Positions 1-8,321 of a DNA stretch of 64,000 bases are shown piece after piece. The notes under the pieces are model-generated. The model worked only from the letters and a program-made list of their open reading frames with translations. It was not told the DNA's origin and did no database searches. Position 1 is the stretch's first letter. Each line of letters starts with the position of its first letter. Source of the DNA: Zhaonella formicivorans (lineage in GTDB: Bacteria > Bacillota > DUOV01 > Zhaonellaceae); assembly GCF_004353525.1 (NCBI RefSeq), contig NZ_CP085524.1, positions 124,001 through 188,000 of the forward strand, in the 5' to 3' direction. The position numbers and the translations under genes were made by a program.

Positions 1-942
1 TCCGGTGCCCAAGTAACTGCCCTGGAAGACGGGACAATCATCATTAATTCCGGTACTGCCGAAAACGGGCAGGGTTTAAAGACCGCCTATACGCAGATTG
101 CAGCTGAAGCTTTGGGGGTGCGGGTGGAGGATATCCACCATATCGGTGTGGATACCCATGCTATCGCCGACAGCGGTATGACTGTTGCTTCCCGGGGAAC
201 GGTAATGGGTGCCCAGTCCATGAGAAAAGCAGCATTGAAGCTGAGAAAACTCCTTGAGGAAACTGCTGCGGATATGTTGAACCTTTCCCCGCTGGATGAA
301 GTGGTAATCGAAGACAGCATGTGTTATGCCAAAAGCGATCCCAACACAAAGATACCGCTAAGCAAAGTATGTGCTGCCCGGCTCTGGTCCGGTAAACAGC
401 TGAGCGTCTACGAATGGTTTGAACCCAAACCGCTGCATTTTGATCACCATACCGGCCAGGGGGATGTGTTCCCCACCTATTCCTACGCCTGCGTAGTGGC
501 GGAAGTGGAGGTTGATCTGGAAACAGGCTATGTGGATGTGCTGAAAGTGTCTTCCGGCCATGACTGCGGCACAGTAATCAACCCCGCTTTGGCCAAAGGC
601 CAGATCTACGGCGGTATAGCCATGGGAATGGGGTTTGCGCTTACTGAAGAAGTGGAAGTGGAGCAAGGAAAAGTAGGGACGGTAAACTTCGATTCCTATA
701 TTTTCCCCACAGCCATGGATGTACCTGAAATGGAACCGGTATTGTTTGAATGCGACGATCCCGAGGGGACTTACGGGGCAAAAAGTTTAGGCGAGCCTGC
801 GACGGAAGCTGTGGGAGCGGCAATTGCCAGCGCAGTGAACAGCGTGCTGAAAGAAGCCAGAGGTGAACGTCTCAGAAGGCTGCCCTTCGACCTGGAACGT
901 GTGCTGTTAGGTAAATCCTTAAGGGCAGGAGGTAATTCCTGA
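1..942 (+). CDS. Molybdenum hydroxylase large subunit (xanthine dehydrogenase family), 5' end outside window
   Basis: Mo-pterin-binding subunit of a xanthine dehydrogenase / aldehyde oxidase family enzyme, which hydroxylates an N-heterocycle or aldehyde and passes electrons through the 2Fe-2S subunit to the FAD subunit. The frame is open from base 1, so the N-terminal part is missing; 313 codons are visible. Seen: GTAENGQG near visible residue 18, a pterin-contacting loop, and LGEPATEA near residue 262, whose Glu matches the catalytic base of the family. The stop TGA (940-942) overlaps the ATG of the FAD subunit, indicating translational coupling. The substrate cannot be told from this part; the neighbouring dihydropyrimidine-dehydrogenase-like fusion suggests a purine, pyrimidine or other N-heterocycle (inference). 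Confidence 0.9.
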   Translation, partial: SGAQVTALEDGTIIINSGTAENGQGLKTAYTQIAAEALGVRVEDIHHIGVDTHAIADSGMTVASRGTVMGAQSMRKAALKLRKLLEETAADMLNLSPLDEVVIEDSMCYAKSDPNTKIPLSKVCAARLWSGKQLSVYEWFEPKPLHFDHHTGQGDVFPTYSYACVVAEVEVDLETGYVDVLKVSSGHDCGTVINPALAKGQIYGGIAMGMGFALTEEVEVEQGKVGTVNFDSYIFPTAMDVPEMEPVLFECDDPEGTYGAKSLGEPATEAVGAAIASAVNSVLKEARGERLRRLPFDLERVLLGKSLRAGGNS

Positions 943-1817
943 TGATGCGCTTTGCATACTTAAGACCTGCTTCGGTTCAGGAAGCATGTGAGTTGCTGAA
1001 TAAATACGGCGGCGCGGCTAAAGTCATAGCCGGCGGCACCGACCTGATGGTCCAAATCCGCGATGAGGATAAAAAATTGGCGGGACTGAAATACGTGGTG
1101 GATATCAGCCAATTGAACGGCCTGCGCTACATCCAGGGAGACGAGGACGTGGTCCGCATTGGCGCCCTGGTTACCCATGACCAGATTTATAATTCGCCCA
1201 TGCTCAGGACAGCAGCGCCTTTTCTCCCCGCAGCCTGTAACACTGTCGGCTCACCCCAGATCAGGCACCGTGGCACCATCGGGGGAAGTGTCTGCAACGC
1301 TTCCCCGGCGGCGGACCCGGTACCGGCGCTGGTGGCACTGGATGCCAGCTTAAAGCTGGAAAGCGTGCGGGGGGTCAGGGTAGTGCCGGTTACAAGTGTT
1401 TTTGAAAAACCCTACCGTACGAATATCGCTGCTGATGAGCTGTTGACGGAAATCAGCTTTAAGCGGCTGCCGGCAGGAGCCAAAACAGCTTTCCTGAAGC
1501 TGGGCAGGAGAAAAGCGCTGGCCATTGCCAGAATGAATGTGGCTGTCTGCCTGGTTTTGGACGGAGAGGGGAAAGTGGCCGAGGCCCGTATTGCTCCCGG
1601 TTCCGTCCTGCCGAAGCCCGGCCGGGTAGCTGCTGCAGAGGAAGTGCTGGTAGGTAAGGTGCCAACTGCTGAGCTTTTGGAAGAGGCCGGTAAGAAAGTG
1701 GCGGAAGAAATGGTCAAACAATCGGGAATCAGGTGGTCTACTCCATATAAAGAGCCTGTGATTGCGGTTTTGACCCGCAGGGCGCTGCAGCAAGCGATAG
1801 TGTTAACTAACTTATGA
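942..1817 (+). CDS. Molybdenum hydroxylase FAD-binding (medium) subunit
   Basis: FAD subunit of the same hydroxylase (XdhB/CoxM type), 291 residues, the usual length. It takes electrons from the 2Fe-2S clusters and hands them to NAD or another acceptor. Two FAD-binding signatures are visible: AGGTDL around residues 30-35 and TIGGSVCNASPAAD around 112-125. There is no roughly 40-residue Fe-S insertion as found in 4-hydroxybenzoyl-CoA reductase, so that enzyme is unlikely. ATG at 942 overlaps the preceding stop, and a second ATG follows immediately at 945. Order is large-FAD-[IS]-small, so the insertion sequence downstream separates this gene from its 2Fe-2S partner by about 1.8 kb and may be polar on it. 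Confidence 0.92.
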   Translation: MMRFAYLRPASVQEACELLNKYGGAAKVIAGGTDLMVQIRDEDKKLAGLKYVVDISQLNGLRYIQGDEDVVRIGALVTHDQIYNSPMLRTAAPFLPAACNTVGSPQIRHRGTIGGSVCNASPAADPVPALVALDASLKLESVRGVRVVPVTSVFEKPYRTNIAADELLTEISFKRLPAGAKTAFLKLGRRKALAIARMNVAVCLVLDGEGKVAEARIAPGSVLPKPGRVAAAEEVLVGKVPTAELLEEAGKKVAEEMVKQSGIRWSTPYKEPVIAVLTRRALQQAIVLTNL

Positions 1818-1907
1818 AAAATGCAGTTTAAGGAGTATATGGGACAGACTAAACCCAAAATGTCACCTGAAAAACGAGATAGCCCAGAAGAACAGTAAAA
1901 CAAAACA

Positions 1908-2031
1908 CCTCCAACCTCTATGAAGAGCATAACAATGCGGATTCAAAGCCTGTCAAGAGGTCATTGCCTTCGAAGAAAGGCATTTGACAGTCTTTGAACC
2001 GCATGTTTAAGGGCAGATAAGAGGTTGAAGG
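1908..2031. repeat. Long imperfect palindrome at left end of the IS
   Basis: Left arm 1908-1956 pairs with right arm 1984-2031. Matched blocks: CCTCCAACCTCTAT (1908-1921) with ATAAGAGGTTGAAGG (2017-2031), and ATGCGGATTCAAAGCCTGTC (1935-1954) with GACAGTCTTTGAACCGCAT (1986-2004). The RNA would be a long rod with small bulges just beyond the transposase stop. It could act as a bidirectional terminator or as a transposase recognition structure. Confidence 0.7.
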
Positions 2032-2053
2032 ATTAAGGGTGCTACCGCCTGTT

Positions 2054-2860
2054 CTATGGTGTTTGCTGTGACAGGATAAGCTGCTGTGATAATTCAATAA
2101 GCTTCTGCCATTTAGCAGGCATGTTTGGGATAGACTCAAGTTCCGGAATAGAGTTTAGTGGCTGCCAGTAAGTATAGGAGTGTGGGCGCAGGAAGTTGTA
2201 ATAGGCTACAAAAAGTGACACATGGGTATTTGAGCCTTCCCCACTACCATAGCCGTTTGTCACCTGATAGGAGAATTTAAAGGTCCTGTTAAGGCGTTCA
2301 ATAATTTGCTTAAGCCAGCGATATTCTTCCGAAACAGGATCATCATTGGTGAGTCCGAATACCTGCGTAAGGTTAAAATCCATGTCTTTAAGCATGAACT
2401 GCTGCTGTGCAAGCTTGTAGGCAGAGTAGCCATCAGCAACAAACTTTAGGGCTTGAGCGGGGAAATCTTTAAACTTAGCAAAAGCCATACGCATAGCCAG
2501 GATACAAGGACCTACATCCCTTGTATCAGATACACAATAGCCCAAGATAGATTTTTTGAGTGCATCCATAATAAACCAGACATAATGCTTGATGCCTCTG
2601 ACCTTAACGTAGGTTTCATCAGCAGCCAGGTAGTTTGTGGGTTTGTAATCAAAATTATCAACGTAAGGTTTAACCAAAGCGGCAGCAGTTTTGGCATATT
2701 TACTGACCATAACATGAGAGATTTTAACGCCGTGGATCTCCCAAAGGGCCCTGGAAGTAGCCCGTGTGGACAGCCCAAGGTTTACAAGATAGGTCAGGCA
2801 AAGACCAAGAATGTGAGGAGAAAAGTGACGAAAAGTAAAATTGACTGATCCTTTAGGCAT
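2054..2860 (-). pseudogene. IS transposase, DDE catalytic part (second frame)
   Basis: C-terminal part of a DDE/rve-type transposase, 268 residues from an internal ATG; the frame is open further upstream toward the junction. Catalytic acidic residues are visible in ADETY (about residue 80), VADGYSAY (about 142) and QIIERLNRTFK (about 188). It lies in a different frame from the upstream zinc-ribbon ORF. Reading across a 5-T run (minus strand, near 2880) with a one-base shift joins them smoothly as ...FTVDFFKVDLNSMPKGSV. Either the product is made by frameshifting or the transposase is inactivated by a one-base loss; the sequence cannot decide. IS family not assigned. Confidence 0.75.
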
Positions 2861-2865
2861 ACTGT

Positions 2866-3489
2866 TTAAATCGACCTTAAAAAGTCGACAGTGAACTCGC
2901 GGTAGATGTAGTGTAGCTTAAATTTATGCTTATCTTTCTTGTATTCTTCCAGGTCTTCCGGAGAAAGGTTTTTAAGGGACTGAAGATAAAAAGGACATTT
3001 CTTGTTCGTACACTTGTGGATATTAAATTGCTTGCGCTCCTTCTTTTTCTCAAGGATTCTGCCACAATAAGGGCAAGTAAGTGCACCGATTTTAAAGTCC
3101 TTCTTATCTTTGTTGAACCTTAGCCCGCAGACTTTGCATAAAAGCTGACCACGGCCTCCTGTATTGTCGTAGAGGTATGTATGAGGGGCGCCGCAACGGT
3201 GGCAAACAACATCGGGAGAAACAGGGTTTTTCCCACGGGACTTAACAGGTTTAAGCTCTTTACCATGCTTAGACTTGTAATCGTTAAGCAGCTGCTTGTA
3301 GTCAAGTTTTTCAGGCTGTTTAATAATGGGGAGCCTGTCCACAGTAAGCTTACGATACTTCGGGCTGGTGATATCCTGTTTAGGAGTTTTTAAGGGAATA
3401 TTTTTAACGATAAACAAAAGTAACTGGCGAATTTGTTTAAGTAAAAATTGATTGTATAGTATCAAAAATGGTATAATTGAGTTCAACAA
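2866..3489 (-). pseudogene. IS transposase N-terminal part with two zinc ribbons (first frame)
   Basis: N-terminal part of the same transposase. Two Cys-rich segments are seen: CHRCGAP...CKVCGLRF and CPYCGRIL...CTNKKCPFY, typical zinc-ribbon DNA-binding modules in front of a DDE domain. The start is placed at TTG 3489 (or TTG 3486) because AAAAGGAGAG lies about 7 bases upstream. A longer frame reaches 3531 but its first 14 codons precede the ribosome site and overlap the promoter. It ends at a stop just after the T-run where the frame changes. The leader can pair with the start region (see inverted repeat 3469-3539). Confidence 0.7.
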
Positions 3490-3539
3490 TAACACTCTCC
3501 TTTTGGTGGATTGTTGTTTTGAACGACTCAATTATACCA
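3469..3539. repeat. Inverted repeat spanning transposase promoter and start region
   Basis: Perfect 14-bp arms TGGTATAATTGAGT at 3469-3482 and its complement at 3526-3539. On the minus strand the outer arm contains TATAAT (a -10-like hexamer) and the inner arm covers the first codons after the TTG start. Only transcripts entering from outside the element would contain both arms and could fold to hide the start. Confidence 0.75.
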
Positions 3540-3661
3540 AAAACGGGGGTGTTATTGTTTTTTATTGTAAAAAAACTTGAAACCCCCGATATATAAGACT
3601 TTAGAATCTATTTTGGTGTAAATTAATTAACACTACGCAGCAAGCACTGGGGGTGGAATAA

Positions 3662-4153
3662 ATGGAAAAAGTCAAATTGAATATGGTTGTTAACGGCAAA
3701 CCGGAGAGCCTTGAGGTAAAGCCCTATGCCAGGCTATTGGATGTGCTGCGGGAAGACTTGGGCCTTACCGGGACAAAAGAAGGCTGCGGCGTGGGTGAAT
3801 GCGGCGCATGTACCGTCATCGTGGACGGAGAGACTGTTAACACCTGTTTGACATTGGCTCTCTCCATGGAAGGCAAGCACATTACCACTATTGAAGGGTT
3901 AATGGAAAATGAAAAACTGCATCCGATTCAGGAAGCATTTATCAAGCACAATGCGCTGCAATGCGGTTTTTGCACTCCCGGCTTAATCATGAGCGCCAAG
4001 GCGCTGCTCGATGCTAACCCCGCGCCGACCCGCCAGGAAATCAAAGTTGCTATTTCCGGCAATCTCTGCCGCTGCACCGGCTACGAGCAGGTAGTCGATG
4101 CGATTGCGGAGGTAGCCGGGCAACTGAAGTCTGAAAAAAGCTTAAAAAAATAA
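3662..4153 (+). CDS. Molybdenum hydroxylase [2Fe-2S] small subunit
   Basis: Iron-sulfur subunit (XdhC/CoxS type), 163 residues, normal length. Plant-ferredoxin-like cluster ligands are seen at Cys42, 47, 50 and 62 (CGVGECGAC...C) and the second cluster at Cys101, 104, 136 and 138 (CGFC...CRC). It relays electrons between the Mo centre and FAD. ATG 3662 is preceded by GGGGGTGGAATAA. It is separated from the FAD subunit by the IS, so its present promoter is unclear; transcription might come from the IS boundary or from within it. The next gene starts 15 bases after the stop. Confidence 0.95.
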   Translation: MEKVKLNMVVNGKPESLEVKPYARLLDVLREDLGLTGTKEGCGVGECGACTVIVDGETVNTCLTLALSMEGKHITTIEGLMENEKLHPIQEAFIKHNALQCGFCTPGLIMSAKALLDANPAPTRQEIKVAISGNLCRCTGYEQVVDAIAEVAGQLKSEKSLKK

Positions 4154-4168
4154 GTGGAGGGTGTGACT

Positions 4169-6685
4169 ATGATCGATCTCAAAAGTCTGAAAGGTGCAGA
4201 TCTCACAACAGAACTATGCGGCATTAAATTGCAAAGCCCGTTCATCCTCTCTTCCGGCCCGCTGACCTATGCTGCCGAAGGCATGATCAGGGCTCACCAG
4301 GCAGGCTGCGGTGCGGTGGTTACCAAGACCATCAGGCACCATGCGGCCATTAACCCGGTACACCACATCGGAAAAATTGGCAAGGATTCTTTGATTAACT
4401 GCGAAAAATGGGCAGACTCACCGCCGGAGGTGTGGTTTGAAAGAGAAATTCCTATGGCCAAAAAAGCCGGCGTAGTGGTAATTGCCAGCGTCGGCCATAC
4501 CCTGCCGGAGGCTGAAGATTTAGTTAAGCCTTGCGAAGATGCCGGTGCTGATATGATTGAGCTTGTATCCTACACTGAAGATACCCTGCTGCCCATGCTG
4601 GAGGCAACTTTAAAGAGAGTAAAAATTCCGGTGCTCTGCAAGCTTAGCGGCAACTGGCCCGACCCTGTAACCACTGCCAAGAAAGCTTTGGAAATGGGAG
4701 CATCGGGTATTACCGCCATTGACTCCATCGGTCCAACCCTGAAGATCGATATCAAAAAAGCTAAACCGGAAATGATGGGTAAAAACGGTTACGGCTGGTT
4801 GTCCGGCGGTGCAATCAGGCCTATCGCCTTGCGGATAAACTCAGAGATAGCGAGAAACGGCTGTCCGAACCTGGTAGGAACCGGCGGCGTGACCTGTGCT
4901 GAAGACGCAGTTGAGTATTTAATGGTAGGGTGTAATGCCATCGGTGTCCACTCCATCGCTGTCTTAAAAGGCGTGGAGTACTTTGAAAAATTAAATTATG
5001 ATTTGGCAAGACTGCTGGAGCAGCTTGGCTATAAGGATATCCCCAGTGTCAGAGGGGTTGCTCTCCCCAACTTCCCCAAAGATGAAATTGTTGCCGAACT
5101 GGAGTTCCATTATGAACCCAACTATGCTCCATGCCAGCAAGCTTGCCCTGCCGGTGTGGATGCTCCGCTATATATCGATCAGATCAGAAAAGGACAATAT
5201 GTGGAGGCATACAAGACAGTCAGCATTGCCAACCCGTTCCCGGCCATCTGCGGCAGGGTGTGCGACCATCCTTGTGAAGGCAAATGCCGCAGGGCTACTT
5301 TAGATGATGCTGTTCAAATCCGCTTGCTGAAGCGCATGGCGGCCGATAAGACCTTTGAAAGCTGTGGGGACAGCCTGCCGCTGCCTTCAATGCTTCCCAA
5401 CAACGGCAAAAAAGTGGCTGTTGTGGGTGCCGGGCCTGCAGGACTTAGCGCTGCCTACTACCTGGCCAGAAAAGGTTACGGAGTTAAAGTATTGGAAGCA
5501 CTGCCCATCGCGGGAGGCATGCTGGCCGTAGGTATTCCCGATTACAGGCTGCCCAAAGAGCCCATGAACAGGGAAATTGGCCGCTTAGAAAAGATGGGCG
5601 TGGAAATCCGCACCGGTGTTAGAGTGGGGAGCGATATTACGCTGGAGGAACTGAGGCAAAACTACGACAGCGTATTAATTGCTGTTGGCGCCCACGGTGA
5701 CAGCAAGCTGGGCATCCCCGGTGAGGATTTGGCAGGCGTAATTTCAGGAGTTACTTTCCTCCGCGATGTGAATTTAGGCAGGGCCGGAGGCCTCCATGGC
5801 AAGAAAGTGGTTGTAGTGGGCGGTGGCAACGTGGCCATTGACGCAGCCCGTTCCGCCCTCAGAATGGGCGCAGCCGAAGTCACTGTGGCATACCGCAGGA
5901 CGGAAGAAGAAATGCCGGCCTATGCTGAGGAAGTAGCCCACGCTAAACAGGAGGGAGTCAAGTTCATCTTCCTGGCCGGTCCCAGCAAGATTGAGGGAAC
6001 AGGCAAAGTAGAGAAATTCTATTATGATCCGATGAAACTGGGCGACGTGGACAGCTCAGGCAGAAGGAAGCCTGTGAAGACCGGCGAACCGGCGGTTGCA
6101 CTTGAGGCAGACGTAGTTATTGCCGCAGTGGGACAAGTTGTGGACGCGCCGTTCATGCCTGCCGTCACTGACAGGGCTAAAGGATTAACCGAAGCCGCAG
6201 GTGTATTTGTAGCCGGTGACTGTGCTACCGGTCCTGCCTCCGTAATTAAGGCCATTGCTGCCGGCAGGGAAGCTGCTGCTACCATCGATAAGTATCTGGG
6301 CGGCGACGGAAGCGTTATGGAGACCTACGGCGTAGAGCGCAGCCGCGCAGTTGATATTATCGTGGCCGACGACGGCACCAGAAGGGCAAAAGCACAATTC
6401 CTCTCGGTTGAAAAGAGCATTCCCGGCTTTGCGGAAGTGGAGCTCGGTCTGGCAGAAAAAGATGCAAAAGAGGAAGCCAACCGTTGCTTGCACTGCGGAT
6501 GCACCAACTGCATGCGCTGTGTGGCTGCTTGCTCGTACAAAGCCCGTAAGCTGGAATTCCCGATTATGACTGTAGACAAAGAGCTATGCCGTCACTGCGG
6601 TGCTTGTGTATCCGTGTGCCCCACAGGTGCCTTGACTGCTACAGTTGTTAACCCCAGGATCGGTACCCAGGGCGACGGGCACTAG
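4169..6685 (+). CDS. FMN-barrel / GltD-like / ferredoxin fusion oxidoreductase (dihydropyrimidine dehydrogenase-like, permuted)
   Basis: About 838 residues with these modules in order: a dihydroorotate-dehydrogenase-like TIM barrel (about 1-310, FMN phosphate loop GTGGVTCAEDA), a GltD-type Fe-S helical domain (CQQACPAG...CGRVCDHPCEGKC, about 325-375), FAD and NAD(P)H Rossmann domains (VVGAGPAGLSAA about 418; VVVGGGNVAIDAA about 548), and a C-terminal two-cluster ferredoxin (CLHCGCTNCMRCVAAC, CRHCGACVSVCP). Mammalian DPD has the FMN barrel after the FAD domain, so the order is permuted, as if PreA were fused in front of PreT. The barrel lacks the usual N-x-S-CP active-site motif; the corresponding stretch reads ELVSYTED, so the substrate may differ. 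ATG 4169 is chosen over GTG 4154 because GGAGG lies at 4156-4160. Likely an electron partner of the hydroxylase (inference). Confidence 0.85.
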   Translation: MIDLKSLKGADLTTELCGIKLQSPFILSSGPLTYAAEGMIRAHQAGCGAVVTKTIRHHAAINPVHHIGKIGKDSLINCEKWADSPPEVWFEREIPMAKKAGVVVIASVGHTLPEAEDLVKPCEDAGADMIELVSYTEDTLLPMLEATLKRVKIPVLCKLSGNWPDPVTTAKKALEMGASGITAIDSIGPTLKIDIKKAKPEMMGKNGYGWLSGGAIRPIALRINSEIARNGCPNLVGTGGVTCAEDAVEYLMVGCNAIGVHSIAVLKGVEYFEKLNYDLARLLEQLGYKDIPSVRGVALPNFPKDEIVAELEFHYEPNYAPCQQACPAGVDAPLYIDQIRKGQYVEAYKTVSIANPFPAICGRVCDHPCEGKCRRATLDDAVQIRLLKRMAADKTFESCGDSLPLPSMLPNNGKKVAVVGAGPAGLSAAYYLARKGYGVKVLEALPIAGGMLAVGIPDYRLPKEPMNREIGRLEKMGVEIRTGVRVGSDITLEELRQNYDSVLIAVGAHGDSKLGIPGEDLAGVISGVTFLRDVNLGRAGGLHGKKVVVVGGGNVAIDAARSALRMGAAEVTVAYRRTEEEMPAYAEEVAHAKQEGVKFIFLAGPSKIEGTGKVEKFYYDPMKLGDVDSSGRRKPVKTGEPAVALEADVVIAAVGQVVDAPFMPAVTDRAKGLTEAAGVFVAGDCATGPASVIKAIAAGREAAATIDKYLGGDGSVMETYGVERSRAVDIIVADDGTRRAKAQFLSVEKSIPGFAEVELGLAEKDAKEEANRCLHCGCTNCMRCVAACSYKARKLEFPIMTVDKELCRHCGACVSVCPTGALTATVVNPRIGTQGDGH

Positions 6686-6944
6686 GAGCTAAATTAATAA
6701 GTTAGCGGGATATTATAGGAGGGGACTTTTGCGGTCTCCTCCAATTTAATTTCGTCTACGTAATTTCTTTAAAACTTTTTTGACTTTAGCAGGAGATTTT
6801 AGGGTAGATATAGAATAAAAATAAAAGTATATATGTAGGTATTTTTAGGGGCATTAAAATGCTTTTTTTTGTTACCAAAAAGTGTCGAAAACTTAGACAT
6901 AAGTCTCAAAATAAGACGTAAAAATTGTGAGAGGGGTGTTTGTA
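6686..6944. other. Intergenic region with hairpins upstream of homocitrate synthase-like gene
   Basis: No gene is seen. A 9-bp stem GGAGGGGAC / GTCTCCTCC (6718-6739) follows the fusion gene without a good T-run. A second, weaker stem GCATT-AA-AATGC followed by eight T lies near 6852-6873 and is the likelier terminator. The rest is AT-rich; no convincing promoter spacing was found. Confidence 0.5.
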
Positions 6945-8075
6945 ATGACTAAACATATCACTATAGTGGATACCACTTTACGTGATGGAGAACAAACTGC
7001 GGGAGTGGTTTTCGCTAACCAGGAAAAGTTGCGCATTGCCAAGCTGTTGGATGAGATTGGCGTTCACCAGATCGAAGCAGGAATTCCCGTTATGGGCGGC
7101 GATGAAAAGGCGGTTATCAAGGAAATTGTTAATGCGGGTCTTAAGGCAAGCATTATGGGCTGGAATAGGGCTGTCATATCCGACATTCAACATTCCATTG
7201 ACTGCGGTGTGGATGCAGTAGCTATTTCCATTTCCACCTCCGATATCCACATCGAATATAAGCTGCACAGCACCAGGGACAAGGTGCTGTCCAGCATGGT
7301 GGCTGCCTGCGAATTTGCCAAAAAGCACAACCTGTATGTTTCCGTTAATGCCGAAGATGCTTCCCGTTCGGACATGGAATTTTTGCTTCGCTTTGCTAAA
7401 GAGGCCAGGGAGGCCGGCGCAGACCGTCTGCGTTTCTGCGATACCGTAGGTATTATGGAGCCCTTTTCCACTTACGAGAAAATTAAGACAATCAGGGATG
7501 AAGTAGGTATCGACATCGAGATGCACATGCATAACGACTTCGGTATGGCCACGGCCAACACCTTTGCCGGAATTAGGGCCGGGGCCACCCATGCCGGTGT
7601 AACTGTCAATGGTTTGGGTGAGCGGGCCGGTAACGCTGCTCTGGAAGAAGTTGTAATGGCTCTCAAGTACCTGGATGATACAGATTTGAACTTCAAGACC
7701 GAAAGGTTCAGAGAGGTTTCCGAATATGTGGCTCGGGCTTCTGGCCGGCAATTGCCTGCTTGGAAATCCATTGTCGGTTCCAATATGTTTGCCCATGAGT
7801 CGGGTATTCATGCCGACGGAGCTTTGAAGAACCCGTTGACATATGAAGTATTTAAGCCAGAGGAAGTTGGGCTGGAACGCCAAATTGTAATTGGCAAGCA
7901 TTCCGGAACAGCTGCCATTAAGGCTAAGTTTAGCAAGGAATACGGCATTGAGCTGGATGAAAAAGAAGCTGCTGATATACTGGCCATGGTCCGGGCTCAT
8001 GCGGTAGAGCTAAAAAGATCCCTGTTTGACAAAGAGCTCATGTATATTTATGAGGAATATAAGAAACGCGGATAA
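6945..8075 (+). CDS. Homocitrate synthase-like (NifV/AksA-type) enzyme
   Basis: LeuA-like TIM-barrel acyltransferase joining acetyl-CoA to a 2-oxoacid, most likely 2-oxoglutarate to give homocitrate. Family signatures: DTTLRDGEQTAG near the N-terminus, HMHNDFGMA (metal-binding HxHND) about residue 190, NGLGERAGNAALEE about 225, and HESGIHADG about 280. It is about 376 residues and lacks the C-terminal regulatory domain of isopropylmalate synthase, which fits NifV-like enzymes. ATG 6945 is chosen over GTG 6927 because GAGAGGGG ends 8 bases before it. Possible roles are the nitrogenase cofactor or a lysine / coenzyme B-like pathway; no nif gene is in the window, so the pathway is open. A good terminator follows. 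Confidence 0.85.
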   Translation: MTKHITIVDTTLRDGEQTAGVVFANQEKLRIAKLLDEIGVHQIEAGIPVMGGDEKAVIKEIVNAGLKASIMGWNRAVISDIQHSIDCGVDAVAISISTSDIHIEYKLHSTRDKVLSSMVAACEFAKKHNLYVSVNAEDASRSDMEFLLRFAKEAREAGADRLRFCDTVGIMEPFSTYEKIKTIRDEVGIDIEMHMHNDFGMATANTFAGIRAGATHAGVTVNGLGERAGNAALEEVVMALKYLDDTDLNFKTERFREVSEYVARASGRQLPAWKSIVGSNMFAHESGIHADGALKNPLTYEVFKPEEVGLERQIVIGKHSGTAAIKAKFSKEYGIELDEKEAADILAMVRAHAVELKRSLFDKELMYIYEEYKKRG

Positions 8076-8080
8076 AGATG

Positions 8081-8103
8081 AGCCGGTTTAACACCGGCTT
8101 TTT
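8081..8103 (+). terminator. Rho-independent terminator
   Basis: Stem GCCGGT-TTAAC-ACCGGC followed by five T, just after the homocitrate synthase-like gene. Confidence 0.9.
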
Positions 8104-8275
8104 CACTGTGCCAATTATATCTTACAAAGCACTGAGCATAATCTTGACAGCAAAATATAACAATGCCCAGAGCACAGCGCTCAACAACAATCCATTTATC
8201 AATCCAACATAAAAGTTTTTCCCAACTTTTCTATAACCGTACAACTATTTTTGCCAACTATTGTTGCCAAGCTGG

Positions 8276-8281
8276 TATAAT
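8276..8281 (+). promoter_or_regulatory. Extended -10 promoter element for threonine aldolase gene
   Basis: TGGTATAAT (TG one base upstream of TATAAT) lies 40 bases before the start codon. No good -35 at 17 bp; the TG extension could compensate. Confidence 0.5.
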
Positions 8282-8321
8282 GTTATACAGAGTCTAATGT
8301 AAGAGCAATGGAGTGAGTGTT

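Larger units (their letters stand above)
1895..3566 (-). mobile_element. Insertion sequence between hydroxylase subunit genes
   Basis: The segment carries a two-frame DDE transposase on the minus strand and sits in the middle of an otherwise continuous hydroxylase operon. The ends are tentative: plus-strand bases from about 1893 (CAGTAAAACAAAACACCTCC) resemble the reverse complement of bases ending near 3566 (CAATAAAAAACAAT followed by AACACCCCC), giving an imperfect terminal inverted repeat of roughly 20-23 bp. No convincing target duplication was found. A long imperfect palindrome occupies the left end (1908-2031), and an inverted repeat covers the transposase promoter and start at the right end. 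Confidence 0.75.

Noticed and set aside
942-1817. 4-hydroxybenzoyl-CoA reductase identity for the hydroxylase
   Set aside because: The FAD subunit lacks the extra Fe-S insertion characteristic of that enzyme.
6770-6830. Promoter TTGACT...TATAGA before the homocitrate synthase-like gene
   Set aside because: Spacing of 19-23 bp to any -10-like hexamer is poor.
8110-8250. Minus-strand frame encoding a short hydrophobic peptide (about 35-40 residues) upstream of ltaE
   Set aside because: No ribosome site, no convincing start codon (TTG right after an in-frame stop); kept as unproven.
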